Counted from the stretch's first letter, positions 1 to 8,982 are shown. The stretch: 35,938 bases of DNA from Chryseosolibacter sp044507115 (GCA_044507115.1 JBIQJZ010000002.1:1-35938), one strand, 5' to 3'. Numbers and translations: made by a program. Notes: generated from the letters alone by a model not told the origin.

Positions 1-2
1 AG

Positions 3-488
3 AGTGTGGGCGACTTCAGTTTGACAGGGCAAATGAGCTACGTTCACCTCGACACACATTTTTATGATATTCTGAAGGTCGCTACGGACAACAAACTTCA
101 CATGGTGGCCGTTCTCAACAACGATCAGCAGTACGCCGGCGTCATAACGGTTCAGGACACACTGACCTCGTTCGCCCAGACTGCCGCCGTCCAGATGCCT
201 GGATCCATTCTGGTGTTGTCTATGAACTATGCCGACTATACACTGGCCGGCGTCAGCCGGTTAATTGAAGAGAATAACGCAAAGATCCTCAGCAGCATTA
301 TCAAGGAGGATCCCCTTGACCCAGGCAAGATTCGGCTAACGTTGAAGGTCAACCAGAACGACATGTCGCGAATTGTCGCTACGCTTGAACGTTTCGGGTA
401 CAAAGTCATCGGCCGCTATCAGGAGACCAAGCCCGTAGAGAATGAGAAAGAGCGAATCGACATGCTGCTTCGCTACCTCGACATCTGA
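3..488 (+). CDS. CBS-domain protein, 5' end cut by window edge
   Basis: The reading frame is open to the left edge, so the true start lies outside the window and the GTG at 6 is probably internal. The visible 160 residues hold the second part of a CBS-pair protein (first ~60 residues, including the AGVITVQDTL strand-turn-helix typical of a CBS repeat). An ACT-like tail follows, with a VSRLIEENNAKILSS helix and an IRLTLKVN strand. CBS pairs usually bind adenosyl ligands and regulate a partner; the ligand here is unknown. In Bacteroidota a protein of this kind commonly precedes NAD kinase, as here, 94 bp upstream of nadK. Family recognition is from motif memory; no function beyond a regulatory role is supported. 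Confidence 0.75.
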   Translation, partial: SVGDFSLTGQMSYVHLDTHFYDILKVATDNKLHMVAVLNNDQQYAGVITVQDTLTSFAQTAAVQMPGSILVLSMNYADYTLAGVSRLIEENNAKILSSIIKEDPLDPGKIRLTLKVNQNDMSRIVATLERFGYKVIGRYQETKPVENEKERIDMLLRYLDI

Positions 489-525
489 TCCCTAACACCA
501 ACTTTTTTTTTCAGCCGTCGCTTTG

Positions 526-533
526 TACCTTTA
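526..533 (+). promoter_or_regulatory. Possible -7 box of nadK
   Basis: TACCTTTA is one base off the Bacteroidota -7 consensus TAnnTTTG and lies 49 bp before the nadK ATG, after a T-tract. The -33 TTTG element is not clear (only T's at the right distance), so support is weak. Confidence 0.3.
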
Positions 534-582
534 TACTGGTATACTGTGCTGTTTCATGCCGAAAAATTCATAAGCAGACTAG

Positions 583-1455
583 ATGAAAATTGGTGTTCAT
601 GGTAAGGAATTCACGCGCCAGTCGATTCCCTTTATCCAACGCATATTTGAGATTCTTACTCACCATGGGGGGGAGCTGTTCGTGTCCGCAAAATTTGCCG
701 GACTCCTGAAACAATCTGTGTTCCGAAGCTTCAAGTGGCAAGTTTACCATCCGGATGAGGTTCCTTCGCTTGAAGTCTTTATCAGTATCGGTGGAGATGG
801 CACCTTGCTCGAATCGGTTTCACACATCGGCAGCAAACAAACACCAGTCCTTGGGATCAACACCGGACGACTTGGCTTCCTCGCTACCACCAGCAGAGAT
901 GAAACAGAACACGCCCTGGAACAGGTAATCGAGAAATCCTACTCGCTGGACCAGCGCGCGTTAATTCGCTTGGATACGGAGAAGAAACTGTTTGGCAATG
1001 TGAATTTCGGACTGAACGACTTTACCGTCGTGAAGAAGGATTCTTCTTCAATGATCACTATCCATACATTTGTCGACGGCGAATTCCTGAATTCATATTG
1101 GGCAGACGGCATCATTGTCTCCACGCCAACCGGTTCGACCGGTTACTCCCTAAGTTGTGGCGGGCCTTTGATCTTTCCGCGATCCGGTACGTTCGTATTG
1201 ACGCCGGTGAGTCCCCACAACCTGACTGTCAGGCCGATCATCGTAGCCGATTCTTCGGAGATCACCTTTCAGGTGGACGGCCGAAGCAAGAAGTTTCTGG
1301 TTACGCTCGACTCCCGCGTCGCGACAGTCGACAACACGGTGAAACTGACAGTTAAGAAAGCGGACTTTATGGTGAACCTTATTCAATTAGAAGGGCAACA
1401 CTATTTCAAGACGTTGAGACAAAAGCTAAATTGGGGTCTGGATATTCGAAACTGA
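583..1455 (+). CDS. nadK: NAD kinase
   Basis: ATP-dependent phosphorylation of NAD to NADP in the cytoplasm. The 290-residue length is normal for the family. The hallmark GGDGT motif is at residues 70-74, followed by the conserved GINTGRLGFL segment (91-100). The second signature, TPTGST, is at 181-186 followed by a GYSLSCGGP loop. The usual NE-type motif appears as LND (144-146), a mild variation. The start ATG at 583 gives a natural N-terminus MKIGVHGKEF. It follows the CBS gene by 94 bp and precedes a DUF6089 gene by 50 bp. NADP supply has no specific link to the envelope genes downstream; the order is one commonly kept in Bacteroidota genomes (established knowledge, from memory). Confidence 0.95.
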   Translation: MKIGVHGKEFTRQSIPFIQRIFEILTHHGGELFVSAKFAGLLKQSVFRSFKWQVYHPDEVPSLEVFISIGGDGTLLESVSHIGSKQTPVLGINTGRLGFLATTSRDETEHALEQVIEKSYSLDQRALIRLDTEKKLFGNVNFGLNDFTVVKKDSSSMITIHTFVDGEFLNSYWADGIIVSTPTGSTGYSLSCGGPLIFPRSGTFVLTPVSPHNLTVRPIIVADSSEITFQVDGRSKKFLVTLDSRVATVDNTVKLTVKKADFMVNLIQLEGQHYFKTLRQKLNWGLDIRN

Positions 1456-1469
1456 AAAATTTTTTTTCC

Positions 1470-1477
1470 TACTTTTA
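1470..1477 (+). promoter_or_regulatory. Possible -7 box of the first DUF6089 gene
   Basis: TACTTTTA, one base off TAnnTTTG, sits just after an A/T tract and 28 bp before the ATG at 1506. No convincing -33 box. Confidence 0.25.
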
Positions 1478-1505
1478 GTAGCCCTCTGTACGCCATAAAT
1501 GGTCC

Positions 1506-2567
1506 ATGAGTAAAATCCTCCGGTGGTTTGTCATTATCGTGTTCCTGTGCAGTTCCAACGAGGCGCTGTCGCAGATGGATCGTGGTACGATCCGGAAGAA
1601 CAACAGGAAGCTAATGACCTACCGCGGCAAGAAATCCAACTTCAGCAAAGAGAAGAGATATTATTCCGCCGGGGCTACACTTAGCGCCCTGAACTACTAC
1701 GGCGACCTCGCTCCGGGTTCAGGTCGACTCAGCACGGATATTTCCTTTACACGCCCGGCACTCGGCCTGTTCTTTTCTGAACGCCTCGGCCCGCGATACG
1801 TCGTAACAGCGGGATTCATGTACGGCACGCTCCGCGGATCCGACTATCGCTCAGCGGACGAGGATGACCCCACGAGCGGACATTTCAGGTATCTGAGGAA
1901 TCTTTCATTCCGAAACCGGATAAAGGAACTCTCCCTGGTAGCATCATATAACATTATTGAAAATCAGGCTACCTACCTCGGTCGTCCGTTTTGGACACCG
2001 TATATTTTTGCCGGGGTTGCGGTCTTCCATCACAATCCACAGGCAAAGGCTCCCGCTACCGGTGTGGACGGACAACCTCTTGCCGAGGCAGGCGAGTGGG
2101 TTAATCTTCACAAACTCGGAACTGAGGGCCAATATGCTGACCTGCTGCCTACGGATGCGAACTACGGGATCAAACCCTACAAATTAATACAAGCTGCTAT
2201 ACCAATTGGGGTCGGTGTGCGTTTCAAAGTTCATGACGTAGTCGATCTCGCTGCCGAGGTCGGGTTTCGATATCTGTTCACCGACTATATCGACGACGTA
2301 AGCCGAAGTTATGTGGATATGGGTGTGTTGGACTCCGACCTGGCAAGAGCTTTGTCGTATCGCGGACATGAACTCGACCCGTCGGATCTCGTGATCATTC
2401 CGGTGACTGCACGCAACGGCGTCACCTATGATCACATTAACGGGTACGGGTACGAATACCCGTCGAACATCCGCGGCATGAAGGAAAACAAGGATATCTT
2501 CATGACGACAACTGTCCGCGTTTCCTATATTATCGGCAAGACGATGCACAAGGCGAAGTTCCGGTAG
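1506..2567 (+). CDS. DUF6089-family outer-membrane barrel protein, long paralog
   Basis: A 353-residue exported protein. A signal peptide (about residues 1-22, hydrophobic WFVIIVFLCSS, cleavage near ALSQ) is followed by alternating strands typical of a small outer-membrane barrel. It shares landmarks with the next gene: a YYGDLAP/YTGDLAR turn early on, a TPYIFAGVA/TPYLFGGLA strand, a PIGVGVRF/PFGLGIKY strand, and an FTDYIDDVS/FFDYLDNVS motif. The two are therefore paralogs of the DUF6089 family, which includes PorG of the type IX secretion system. This copy is about 130 residues longer, with a basic N-terminal extension (RKNNRKLMTYRGKK) and inserted loops around 180-220 and 290-330. Whether it has a secretion role is inference. 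Confidence 0.75.
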   Translation: MSKILRWFVIIVFLCSSNEALSQMDRGTIRKNNRKLMTYRGKKSNFSKEKRYYSAGATLSALNYYGDLAPGSGRLSTDISFTRPALGLFFSERLGPRYVVTAGFMYGTLRGSDYRSADEDDPTSGHFRYLRNLSFRNRIKELSLVASYNIIENQATYLGRPFWTPYIFAGVAVFHHNPQAKAPATGVDGQPLAEAGEWVNLHKLGTEGQYADLLPTDANYGIKPYKLIQAAIPIGVGVRFKVHDVVDLAAEVGFRYLFTDYIDDVSRSYVDMGVLDSDLARALSYRGHELDPSDLVIIPVTARNGVTYDHINGYGYEYPSNIRGMKENKDIFMTTTVRVSYIIGKTMHKAKFR

Positions 2568-2605
2568 AGCACGTTCATTTTGGAGGTTACTAAATAAGAT
2601 TCCCG

Positions 2606-3286
2606 ATGCGTATTTTCTGTGTGGTGGGTTTGGTCTTGATCTCGATTTCTGTTTCAGCCCAAAAGTCAGAGATTGGTTTCGGCCTGGGAACGTTCAACTA
2701 TACCGGAGACCTTGCCCGCACATATAACGTTCTAAACTCCAAGCCTGGCGTAACTGTCTTCTATCGTTCGAATTTGAGCCAGATCGTAAGTGTCCGTGCC
2801 GGCCTGACGGCAGGAGGTATTGGCGCTTCCGACAGGCGGCAACCTATCGATGCGTTCGCGGAACAACGCGACGCCTCCTTCGACATCTTCCTCATGGAGG
2901 CCTCCGCAGTGGCCGAATACCACTTCCTGAACTGGAGAGACGAGAAACACATGCGGCGGTTTACCCCCTATCTTTTCGGGGGATTGGCACTGTTCGGCAT
3001 CTCGGGTACCCAGAACAAGCCGTCGGAATACAGCAACGTCCAGGGGGCAATTCCTTTCGGACTCGGGATTAAATACGTTATCAATCCCAAGTGGTATCTC
3101 GCCGCCGAGTTCGGCGCACGCAAAACGTTCTTCGACTACCTCGACAATGTCTCGGTCGGTGCGAACCAGCTGGTAAAGAACTATCAATACGGCAACCCGT
3201 ATGACAATGACGCCTACTACTTTTTTGGCCTCACCCTCACGCGCACATTCTATGACATACCCTGTCCCACGAACCCGTACAAATAG
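2606..3286 (+). CDS. porG: PorG-type DUF6089 outer-membrane protein
   Basis: A 226-residue protein with a signal peptide (MRIFCVVGLVLISISVSAQ) and a barrel-like strand pattern. Landmarks are YTGDLAR (about 32), TPYLFGGLALFG, PFGLGIKY and the FFDYLDNVS motif near residue 180. In Porphyromonas gingivalis, PorG is an outer-membrane partner of the PorK/PorN ring of the type IX secretion system. Its gene sits, from memory, directly before uppS, the bamA-like gene and two ompH genes; the same order here supports the orthology. It lies 38 bp after the long paralog, with no clear promoter between, so the two are probably cotranscribed. The gene symbol rests on context and family resemblance, not on an alignment. 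Confidence 0.7.
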   Translation: MRIFCVVGLVLISISVSAQKSEIGFGLGTFNYTGDLARTYNVLNSKPGVTVFYRSNLSQIVSVRAGLTAGGIGASDRRQPIDAFAEQRDASFDIFLMEASAVAEYHFLNWRDEKHMRRFTPYLFGGLALFGISGTQNKPSEYSNVQGAIPFGLGIKYVINPKWYLAAEFGARKTFFDYLDNVSVGANQLVKNYQYGNPYDNDAYYFFGLTLTRTFYDIPCPTNPYK

Positions 3287-3348
3287 ACCAAATTCTTTTT
3301 GATTTAGAGGTATCTGTCAATTAACCATTTACCTTTAACTTTTTTACC

Positions 3349-3356
3349 TAATTTTG
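3349..3356 (+). promoter_or_regulatory. -7 promoter box of uppS
   Basis: TAATTTTG matches the Bacteroidota consensus TAnnTTTG exactly. It lies in a low-GC stretch and ends only 7 bp before the GTG start of uppS, so a transcript from here would have almost no leader. The -33 element is imperfect (TTTA near 3328). Confidence 0.5.
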
Positions 3357-3363
3357 CGACCCC

Positions 3364-4116
3364 GTGGGATCATTTAAGGAAAATATCGACTTTAATAACC
3401 TCCCCAGGCATATTGCCGTGATCATGGACGGGAATGGCAGGTGGGCAAAAAAGAAAGGCGCGAGGCGTATTTTCGGGCATCGGAACGCCGTCCAGGCTGT
3501 CCGCGATATCACCGAATGCTGCGGGGAACTCGGCGTGAAGTACCTGACCCTGTATGCGTTCTCAACTGAAAATTGGTCAAGGCCTAAAGATGAAGTGGAC
3601 GGCTTGATGGAACTGCTGGTTAATACGCTGAAGCAAGAGATAGGCACGCTGATGGAAAACCAGGTCAAGCTAAAGACGATCGGCGATACGTCGCACCTCC
3701 CGGGCAATTGCCAGAAGAACCTGGACTGGGCCATAAACGAGACAAAAGGCAACAGCGGCCTCACCCTCCTGCTTGCGCTCAGCTATAGCGGAAGATGGGA
3801 GATTGTTGAAGCAACGAAAAAACTCGTTGCCGACGTGCAAAGCGGAAAGATCCAGCCTTCTGAAATAAATGAGACCAGCTTCGCAAACTATTTGACAACT
3901 TCCGGCATCCCAGATCCGGAGCTGCTGATAAGGACAAGCGGGGAACTTCGCATTAGCAATTTTCTGCTTTGGCAAATCGCCTACACAGAGTTGTTTATTA
4001 CCCCGACCCTCTGGCCTGACTTCACGAAGGAAAACCTTTATGAAGCCATCTGGTCTTATCAGCAAAGGGAGAGAAGGTTCGGGAAAACAAGTGAACAATT
4101 GAATCCGGTCAGTTGA
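3364..4116 (+). CDS. uppS: Isoprenyl (undecaprenyl) diphosphate synthase
   Basis: A cis-prenyltransferase that makes undecaprenyl diphosphate, the lipid carrier for peptidoglycan and surface glycans. Its 250 residues are the normal length. The catalytic MDGNGRWAKK motif is at 21-30, with the active Asp at 22. The C-terminal signature RTSGELRISNFLLWQ and the TELFITPTLWPDF segment are intact. The start is GTG at 3364. No ATG exists between the in-frame stop at 3349 and the catalytic motif, and the Met at 3424 lies inside that motif, so GTG is the only workable start. The stop TGA overlaps the bamA ATG by one base (TGATG), indicating translational coupling. Confidence 0.95.
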   Translation: MGSFKENIDFNNLPRHIAVIMDGNGRWAKKKGARRIFGHRNAVQAVRDITECCGELGVKYLTLYAFSTENWSRPKDEVDGLMELLVNTLKQEIGTLMENQVKLKTIGDTSHLPGNCQKNLDWAINETKGNSGLTLLLALSYSGRWEIVEATKKLVADVQSGKIQPSEINETSFANYLTTSGIPDPELLIRTSGELRISNFLLWQIAYTELFITPTLWPDFTKENLYEAIWSYQQRERRFGKTSEQLNPVS

Positions 4117-6809
4117 TGAAAAGACTTTTGATAATAGTCATGCTTTTGTGCGTGGCTTTTGATGGCTTGTCACAGTTCAGGCGGGCACGCGAAAGGGCCA
4201 CCTCCCAATCTCCTCAGGAAGGTACGCTGAACTATGCTAACCCGGCCGAATACACAATTGCCGGGATTGAAGTGACAGGACTTGCGATCCTCGACAAGAA
4301 CGCAATGATCTCCATCTCTGGATTGAAGGTTGGAGACAAGATCAAGATTCCCGGCGATGACATATCAGGTGCAATCCGAAAGATCTGGAAATACGGACTC
4401 GTCGGCGACATATCAATCCTGGTGGACAGGATCGAAGGGTCAAACGTTTACCTGATCATCGAGCTCGCGGAACGCTCGCGATTAAACTCCTTTTCGTTTT
4501 CGGGTATCAGCAAAGGACAGGAGTCGGGCCTGAAGGAGGATATGAATCTTATCCGCGGAAAAATTGTAACGGACGCGATGGTGCGCAACGCGCAAACCGC
4601 GGTTAAGAAATATTTCGTTAAGAAAGGATTTCTGAATACTGAGGTAAGAATCCAACAGGAGCTTGACACGTTGAATGATGGCATCACGCTCCGCATTCAC
4701 GTAGATCCTAAATCCAAAGTCAAGATCAACGATATCTCCTTCGCGGGCAACCAAAGCATCGACGAGGGTACACTCAAGAAGCGCCTCAAGAAAACCAAGG
4801 AACATCCACGCTTTTCACTACATCGTACACTCCTGACAAGTGCTCTGGAGCCGCGCAAGTATCTTGTTGGCGAACCTTACCCCGTCAGCTGGCGAGGTGT
4901 GAAGGGCTTCCTAAATGACAACGTCAAACTCAATGTCTTTTCTAGCTCAAAATTCATTCAGACAGACTACGACGAAGACAAGAAACGTCTTATCGACTAC
5001 TACAACTCGAAGGGCTATCGCGATGCTGAAATCCTTGCGGACTCGATCTACCGACACAACGATCGCACGATCAATATTGCGTTCCGGGTTTATGAAGGGC
5101 CGAAGTACTATTTCCGCGATATTCGGTGGACTGGCAACTACGTCTACACGAGCCGTCAGCTTGATGCCGTTCTCGGAATAGCAAAAGGCGATGTCTACGA
5201 CAAGGAATTGCTGCAGCGTAAAATAACGTTCAATCCCAAGGGAATGGACGTCAGTGGTCTTTACATGGACGACGGATATCTCTTCTTCCGCATTAACCCC
5301 GTGGAAGTTGCCGTGGCCGGTGACAGTATCGATGTTGAGATGCGGATTACCGAAGGGGAGCAGGCGACGATCAACCAGGTTACCATCAGCGGAAACGAAC
5401 GCACCAGCGACCACGTTATCCGACGCGAACTGATGACGATCCCCGGAAACAAGTTTAGCCGGTCGGATTTGATCAGAACGCAGCAAAGTCTGTCACAACT
5501 GGGATACTTCGCGCCTGAGAAAGTTAACCCGAACCTGCAACCAAACCCTGCCGATGGAACAGTTGATATTGACTGGCAGGTGGAAGAGCAGTCAAATGAC
5601 CAGGTCGAGTTGTCTGGGGGATGGGGTGGTTACTATGGATTTGTAGGAACGCTTGGTCTTACATTCAACAACTTCTCCTTGCGAAACATCCCGAATATCA
5701 AGAACTGGAAACCGCTTCCTGTTGGTGATGGTCAACGCCTTCAGTTGCGCGTCCAGGCAAACGGACGCCAGTACCAAAGCTATAGTTTCTCCTTTACTGA
5801 GCCTTGGCTCGGCGGACGCAAACCTCAATCCTTCACGGTGAGTTTCAATAGCTCTGTGCAGCGAGCGCTTTATGGATTCTACTCCGTACCCGATCCGACA
5901 GCTGACACGCCCACGCTCAAGGTAAACAGCGTGACCGTGGGTCTTGGCCGGCGTCTTGAGTGGCCCGATAACTACTTTACGCTGACGAACTCCGTATCAG
6001 TACTGAAGTACACGTTGAACAACTGGTTCTCCGGTGGTCTTGGATTCGACAATGGGGATGCGAACAGTGTCACGTTCAACACGACGCTCTCGCGCCGCAG
6101 CGTTAACGAGATCATGTACCCATCACAGGGATCCGAGATTTCACTCAGCCTGACGTTAACTCCGCCGCACTCCATGTGGCGCGATCTGAACTACCAGGAG
6201 GCGACCAACGCACAGAAATTCGCCTGGATCGAGTTTCACAAATGGATGTTCGATGCTAAGTACTACGTACCGCTCGACGCGAAGAAAAAGCTCGTGATCG
6301 AGGCAAAAGCTCACTTCGGATTCATCGGCTCCTATACCGACAAAGCGGGAATCGGACCATTCGAGCGGTTCTTCGTCGGTGGCGACGGTCTGGCAGGCGG
6401 ATTCAATTCATTCCTGCTCGGGCAGGAGATCATCGGACTCAGGGGTTACGAAAATAACAAGGTCACTCCGCCGTTCTATGACAGGTATGGCGAGGTGAGC
6501 ACCGGAAATACCGTCCAGGGAGGTATCGTTTACGACAAACTTGGCCTTGAGCTTCGTTACCCCGTCACGACGGGAAGCGCGGCGACCATTTATGGCTTCG
6601 GATTTGTGGAGGCTGGCAATAACTGGGCGAGTTATGAAGACTTCAACCCGTTCAAACTCTATAAGTCAGCTGGTTTTGGAGCGCGAATCTTCATGCCAGC
6701 ATTTGGTCTCATCGGGTTGAACTGGGCGTATGGATTTGACAAGCTACCGTATGCCACCGAAGTTAGCGGGTCGCAGTTCCACTTTACGATCGGGCAGCAA
6801 ATCAGATAG
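4116..6809 (+). CDS. bamA: BamA/Omp85 outer-membrane assembly factor
   Basis: The central subunit of the outer-membrane beta-barrel assembly machine. Its 897 residues begin with a signal peptide (MKRLLIIVMLLCVAFDGLSQ). Several periplasmic POTRA repeats follow (roughly residues 45-480, e.g. INDISFAGNQSI and INQVTISGNERTSDHVIRREL), then a C-terminal Omp85 barrel ending in an aromatic-rich strand (FHFTIGQQIR). The barrel contains the conserved lid-loop motif as GLRGYENN, equivalent to VRGF/VRGY. A short Ser/Arg-rich stretch separates the signal peptide from POTRA1. The ATG at 4116 overlaps the uppS stop. The upstream TTG at 4113 that would extend it by one residue is unnecessary. Two skp-type genes follow at once, as is usual. 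Confidence 0.95.
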   Translation: MKRLLIIVMLLCVAFDGLSQFRRARERATSQSPQEGTLNYANPAEYTIAGIEVTGLAILDKNAMISISGLKVGDKIKIPGDDISGAIRKIWKYGLVGDISILVDRIEGSNVYLIIELAERSRLNSFSFSGISKGQESGLKEDMNLIRGKIVTDAMVRNAQTAVKKYFVKKGFLNTEVRIQQELDTLNDGITLRIHVDPKSKVKINDISFAGNQSIDEGTLKKRLKKTKEHPRFSLHRTLLTSALEPRKYLVGEPYPVSWRGVKGFLNDNVKLNVFSSSKFIQTDYDEDKKRLIDYYNSKGYRDAEILADSIYRHNDRTINIAFRVYEGPKYYFRDIRWTGNYVYTSRQLDAVLGIAKGDVYDKELLQRKITFNPKGMDVSGLYMDDGYLFFRINPVEVAVAGDSIDVEMRITEGEQATINQVTISGNERTSDHVIRRELMTIPGNKFSRSDLIRTQQSLSQLGYFAPEKVNPNLQPNPADGTVDIDWQVEEQSNDQVELSGGWGGYYGFVGTLGLTFNNFSLRNIPNIKNWKPLPVGDGQRLQLRVQANGRQYQSYSFSFTEPWLGGRKPQSFTVSFNSSVQRALYGFYSVPDPTADTPTLKVNSVTVGLGRRLEWPDNYFTLTNSVSVLKYTLNNWFSGGLGFDNGDANSVTFNTTLSRRSVNEIMYPSQGSEISLSLTLTPPHSMWRDLNYQEATNAQKFAWIEFHKWMFDAKYYVPLDAKKKLVIEAKAHFGFIGSYTDKAGIGPFERFFVGGDGLAGGFNSFLLGQEIIGLRGYENNKVTPPFYDRYGEVSTGNTVQGGIVYDKLGLELRYPVTTGSAATIYGFGFVEAGNNWASYEDFNPFKLYKSAGFGARIFMPAFGLIGLNWAYGFDKLPYATEVSGSQFHFTIGQQIR

Positions 6810-6811
6810 TT

Positions 6812-7348
6812 ATGCGTCTGTATCTTATTCCGCTTTTTTTTCTCATTTTCGGCCTGAATTTTGTCAATGGTCAGAGGTTCGGCTACATTGACACGGATTT
6901 TGTGCTCAACAAAATGCCGGAATACAAGAAGGCTCAGGATGAAATCGCGCAGTTGGCGCAAGCCTGGGCAAAGGAAGTGGACGATATGCAGAAGGAAGTA
7001 GCGTCGATGTATAGCGCACTTCAGGCGGAGCAGGTGCTCCTGACCGAGGAGATGAAGAATGAGCGGACGAACGCTATCGCCAAGAAGGAAGCGGAAGCTA
7101 AGGAATACCAAAAAAAGGTTTTCGGTTTCGGCGGACTCTACTTCTTAAAAGAACAAGAATTAAAAAAGCCAATACTTGACAAAGTGTGGGATGCGGTCGA
7201 TAAGGTTGCGAAACAGAACAATCTTGCCATCGTATTCGACAAGTCCGGACAGCTTGTAATGATCTACACTGATCCGAGATTTGATTACACAGACTTTGTC
7301 TTGGATGAATTGGGATTAGGCGACCCTAACGATAAGATTAAAAACTAA
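6812..7348 (+). CDS. OmpH/Skp-family periplasmic chaperone, first copy
   Basis: A 178-residue Skp-like protein. A signal peptide (MRLYLIPLFFLIFGLNFVNGQ) is followed by RFGYIDTDFVLNKMPEYKKAQDE, the typical OmpH start. A long charged helix then forms the coiled-coil arms of the family trimer (about 40-120), and a short beta segment NLAIVFDKSGQLVMIYTDPRFDYT closes the fold. Skp holds unfolded outer-membrane proteins on the way to BamA. The ATG is 2 bp after the bamA stop, so it is cotranscribed. It is more divergent and more acidic-tailed than the second copy. Confidence 0.9.
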   Translation: MRLYLIPLFFLIFGLNFVNGQRFGYIDTDFVLNKMPEYKKAQDEIAQLAQAWAKEVDDMQKEVASMYSALQAEQVLLTEEMKNERTNAIAKKEAEAKEYQKKVFGFGGLYFLKEQELKKPILDKVWDAVDKVAKQNNLAIVFDKSGQLVMIYTDPRFDYTDFVLDELGLGDPNDKIKN

Positions 7349-7363
7349 ATTGAATAAACTCCA

Positions 7364-7915
7364 ATGAAAAAACTTGTCTTACTTTTTGTGCTTGCTCTCG
7401 GAACGATTGCTACTCAGGCGCAGGCGCCGGCAACCTCTGCGAAAATTGGATTCGCCGACGTGGACTATATTTTCACACAAATGCCTGAGCACAAACAAAT
7501 CGAAACCGAACTGCAATCGACACAAAATCAACTGAAGAATCAGATCGATGGAAAATACCAGGAGTTCCAGAAGAAACTCGCCGACTATCAAGCGAATATC
7601 AATACGATGCTTGATGCCGTAAGACAAAACACAGAGCGCGAGCTCACACAACTCCAGGAAAATCTCCAGAGACTTCAGCAGGATGCGCAGGTGACAATCG
7701 AAAACAAACGCAATCAGCTGATGGAGCCTGTCTTCCAGAAGGTCGCACAAGCCATCGAAGATGTTGCCAAAGAGAATGGTTATACATTCATCCTCAATCA
7801 GCAGATCGGCGGACTTGACGTGATTCTTTATGGCGATGAAAAGAACAACGTGTCTGATCTGGTCCTGAAGAAGCTCGGGGTTACACCCAAACCTGCTGCG
7901 CAACCAAAGCAGTAA
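7364..7915 (+). CDS. OmpH/Skp-family periplasmic chaperone, second copy
   Basis: A 183-residue paralog of the preceding gene, 15 bp downstream. It has a signal peptide (MKKLVLLFVLALGTIATQAQ), the KIGFADVDYIFTQMPEHKQIE start, a glutamine-rich coiled coil (about 45-125), and the closing strand YTFILNQQIGGLDVILYGD. A short Pro/Gln/Lys tail ends the protein. Tandem skp genes behind bamA are common in Bacteroidota. A strong terminator follows 18 bp after the stop, so this is the last gene of the envelope operon. Confidence 0.9.
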   Translation: MKKLVLLFVLALGTIATQAQAPATSAKIGFADVDYIFTQMPEHKQIETELQSTQNQLKNQIDGKYQEFQKKLADYQANINTMLDAVRQNTERELTQLQENLQRLQQDAQVTIENKRNQLMEPVFQKVAQAIEDVAKENGYTFILNQQIGGLDVILYGDEKNNVSDLVLKKLGVTPKPAAQPKQ

Positions 7916-7933
7916 ACATTCTTAAGAAATCAG

Positions 7934-7968
7934 AAGCCTTCTCTTGAGAAAGAGAAGGCTTTTTTTTT
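7934..7968 (+). terminator. Intrinsic terminator of the bamA-skp operon
   Basis: A perfect 12-bp stem AAGCCTTCTCTT/AAGAGAAGGCTT with a GAGA loop is followed by a run of nine T. It lies 18 bp after the second skp stop. Confidence 0.92.
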
Positions 7969-7995
7969 CGCCCAACAATACCGTAAACTAGCAGT

Positions 7996-8919
7996 ATGAT
8001 CATTCCGCCAAGACTTCGCGCAGGTGACACGGTAGGTGTCGTGGCTACCGGAAGGAAGATCTCCCAAGCGCAGCTCGACCCTGCCATCATCCTGCTGACG
8101 TCGTGGGGACTGGATGTGCGCCTTGCGGATAACATTTTCTCGGATCGACATTCATACCTGGCAGGCACGGATCTCGAGCGATCAACTGACCTCCAGAACA
8201 TGCTCGACGACGCGGAAGTGAAGGCAATCTTCTGCGCGCGCGGAGGTTACGGCAGCACGCGGATAGTGGACGATATCAATTTCTCCGCCTTGGCTGAAAA
8301 CCCAAAATGGGTGATCGGATTCAGCGACGTCACCGCCATTCATCTACAGCTGCTTCGCGCGGGGATCGCCAGCATCCACGGTACCATGCCGATATTCTTT
8401 GGTCGCGACACCGCCCGGGAATCCGTGGATAGCGTTCGGCGTGTACTTTTTGACGGGGTTTGTGAAATTCCCTTTGAAGGTGTGTTTGCCAACCGGCCGG
8501 GGAAAACGACGGCTCGGGTCATTGGCGGCAACCTATCTCTTATCACTGACGCGCTGAATACGGCATCCGCCCCCGATACGGACAATTCTATTCTAATCGT
8601 CGAAGAAGTGGATGAATACTTCTATAAACTGGACCGCATGTTTACGCAACTGCGCCGCGCAGGAAAACTCGCAAAGCTTGCTGGCCTTGTAATCGGACAC
8701 ATGACGGACATTAAAGACTCTGAGCTCGCGTTTGGCGACACGCTGCAAGACATCATTAGCAACGCCGTGCGCGGTTATGATTATCCCGTAGTATTCTCTT
8801 TTCCCTCCGGCCACGAAGACCCAAACCGTGCCTGGATAGTTGGAGGAACAGCCACTCTCGACGTGGGAGTCAACCGCTCTTCGCTTGTCTACCCGTCCAT
8901 TTATGATTCCGCCTCTTAG
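7996..8919 (+). CDS. LD-carboxypeptidase (peptidase family S66)
   Basis: A 307-residue cytoplasmic serine peptidase of the LdcA/MccF family, which removes the terminal D-Ala from muropeptide tetrapeptides during peptidoglycan recycling, or cleaves related amide bonds. Visible signatures are the ARGGYGSTR loop (81-89), the nucleophile elbow IGFSDVT with Ser110, the Glu motif IVEEVDEYFYKLDR (Glu203/204), and the catalytic His in FSFPSGHEDPN (His273). Spacing of Ser, Glu and His fits the family triad. There is no signal peptide, as expected. It starts 27 bp after the operon terminator and so has its own promoter, which I could not place. The MccF branch (antibiotic self-immunity) cannot be excluded, but there is no microcin cluster nearby. 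Confidence 0.9.
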   Translation: MIIPPRLRAGDTVGVVATGRKISQAQLDPAIILLTSWGLDVRLADNIFSDRHSYLAGTDLERSTDLQNMLDDAEVKAIFCARGGYGSTRIVDDINFSALAENPKWVIGFSDVTAIHLQLLRAGIASIHGTMPIFFGRDTARESVDSVRRVLFDGVCEIPFEGVFANRPGKTTARVIGGNLSLITDALNTASAPDTDNSILIVEEVDEYFYKLDRMFTQLRRAGKLAKLAGLVIGHMTDIKDSELAFGDTLQDIISNAVRGYDYPVVFSFPSGHEDPNRAWIVGGTATLDVGVNRSSLVYPSIYDSAS

Positions 8920-8982
8920 ACTCGCAGCGGCTGTTTTTCAAGTACTGTTTGTAATCGTTTAGAGAAAAAAAGGTTGTCAGTT

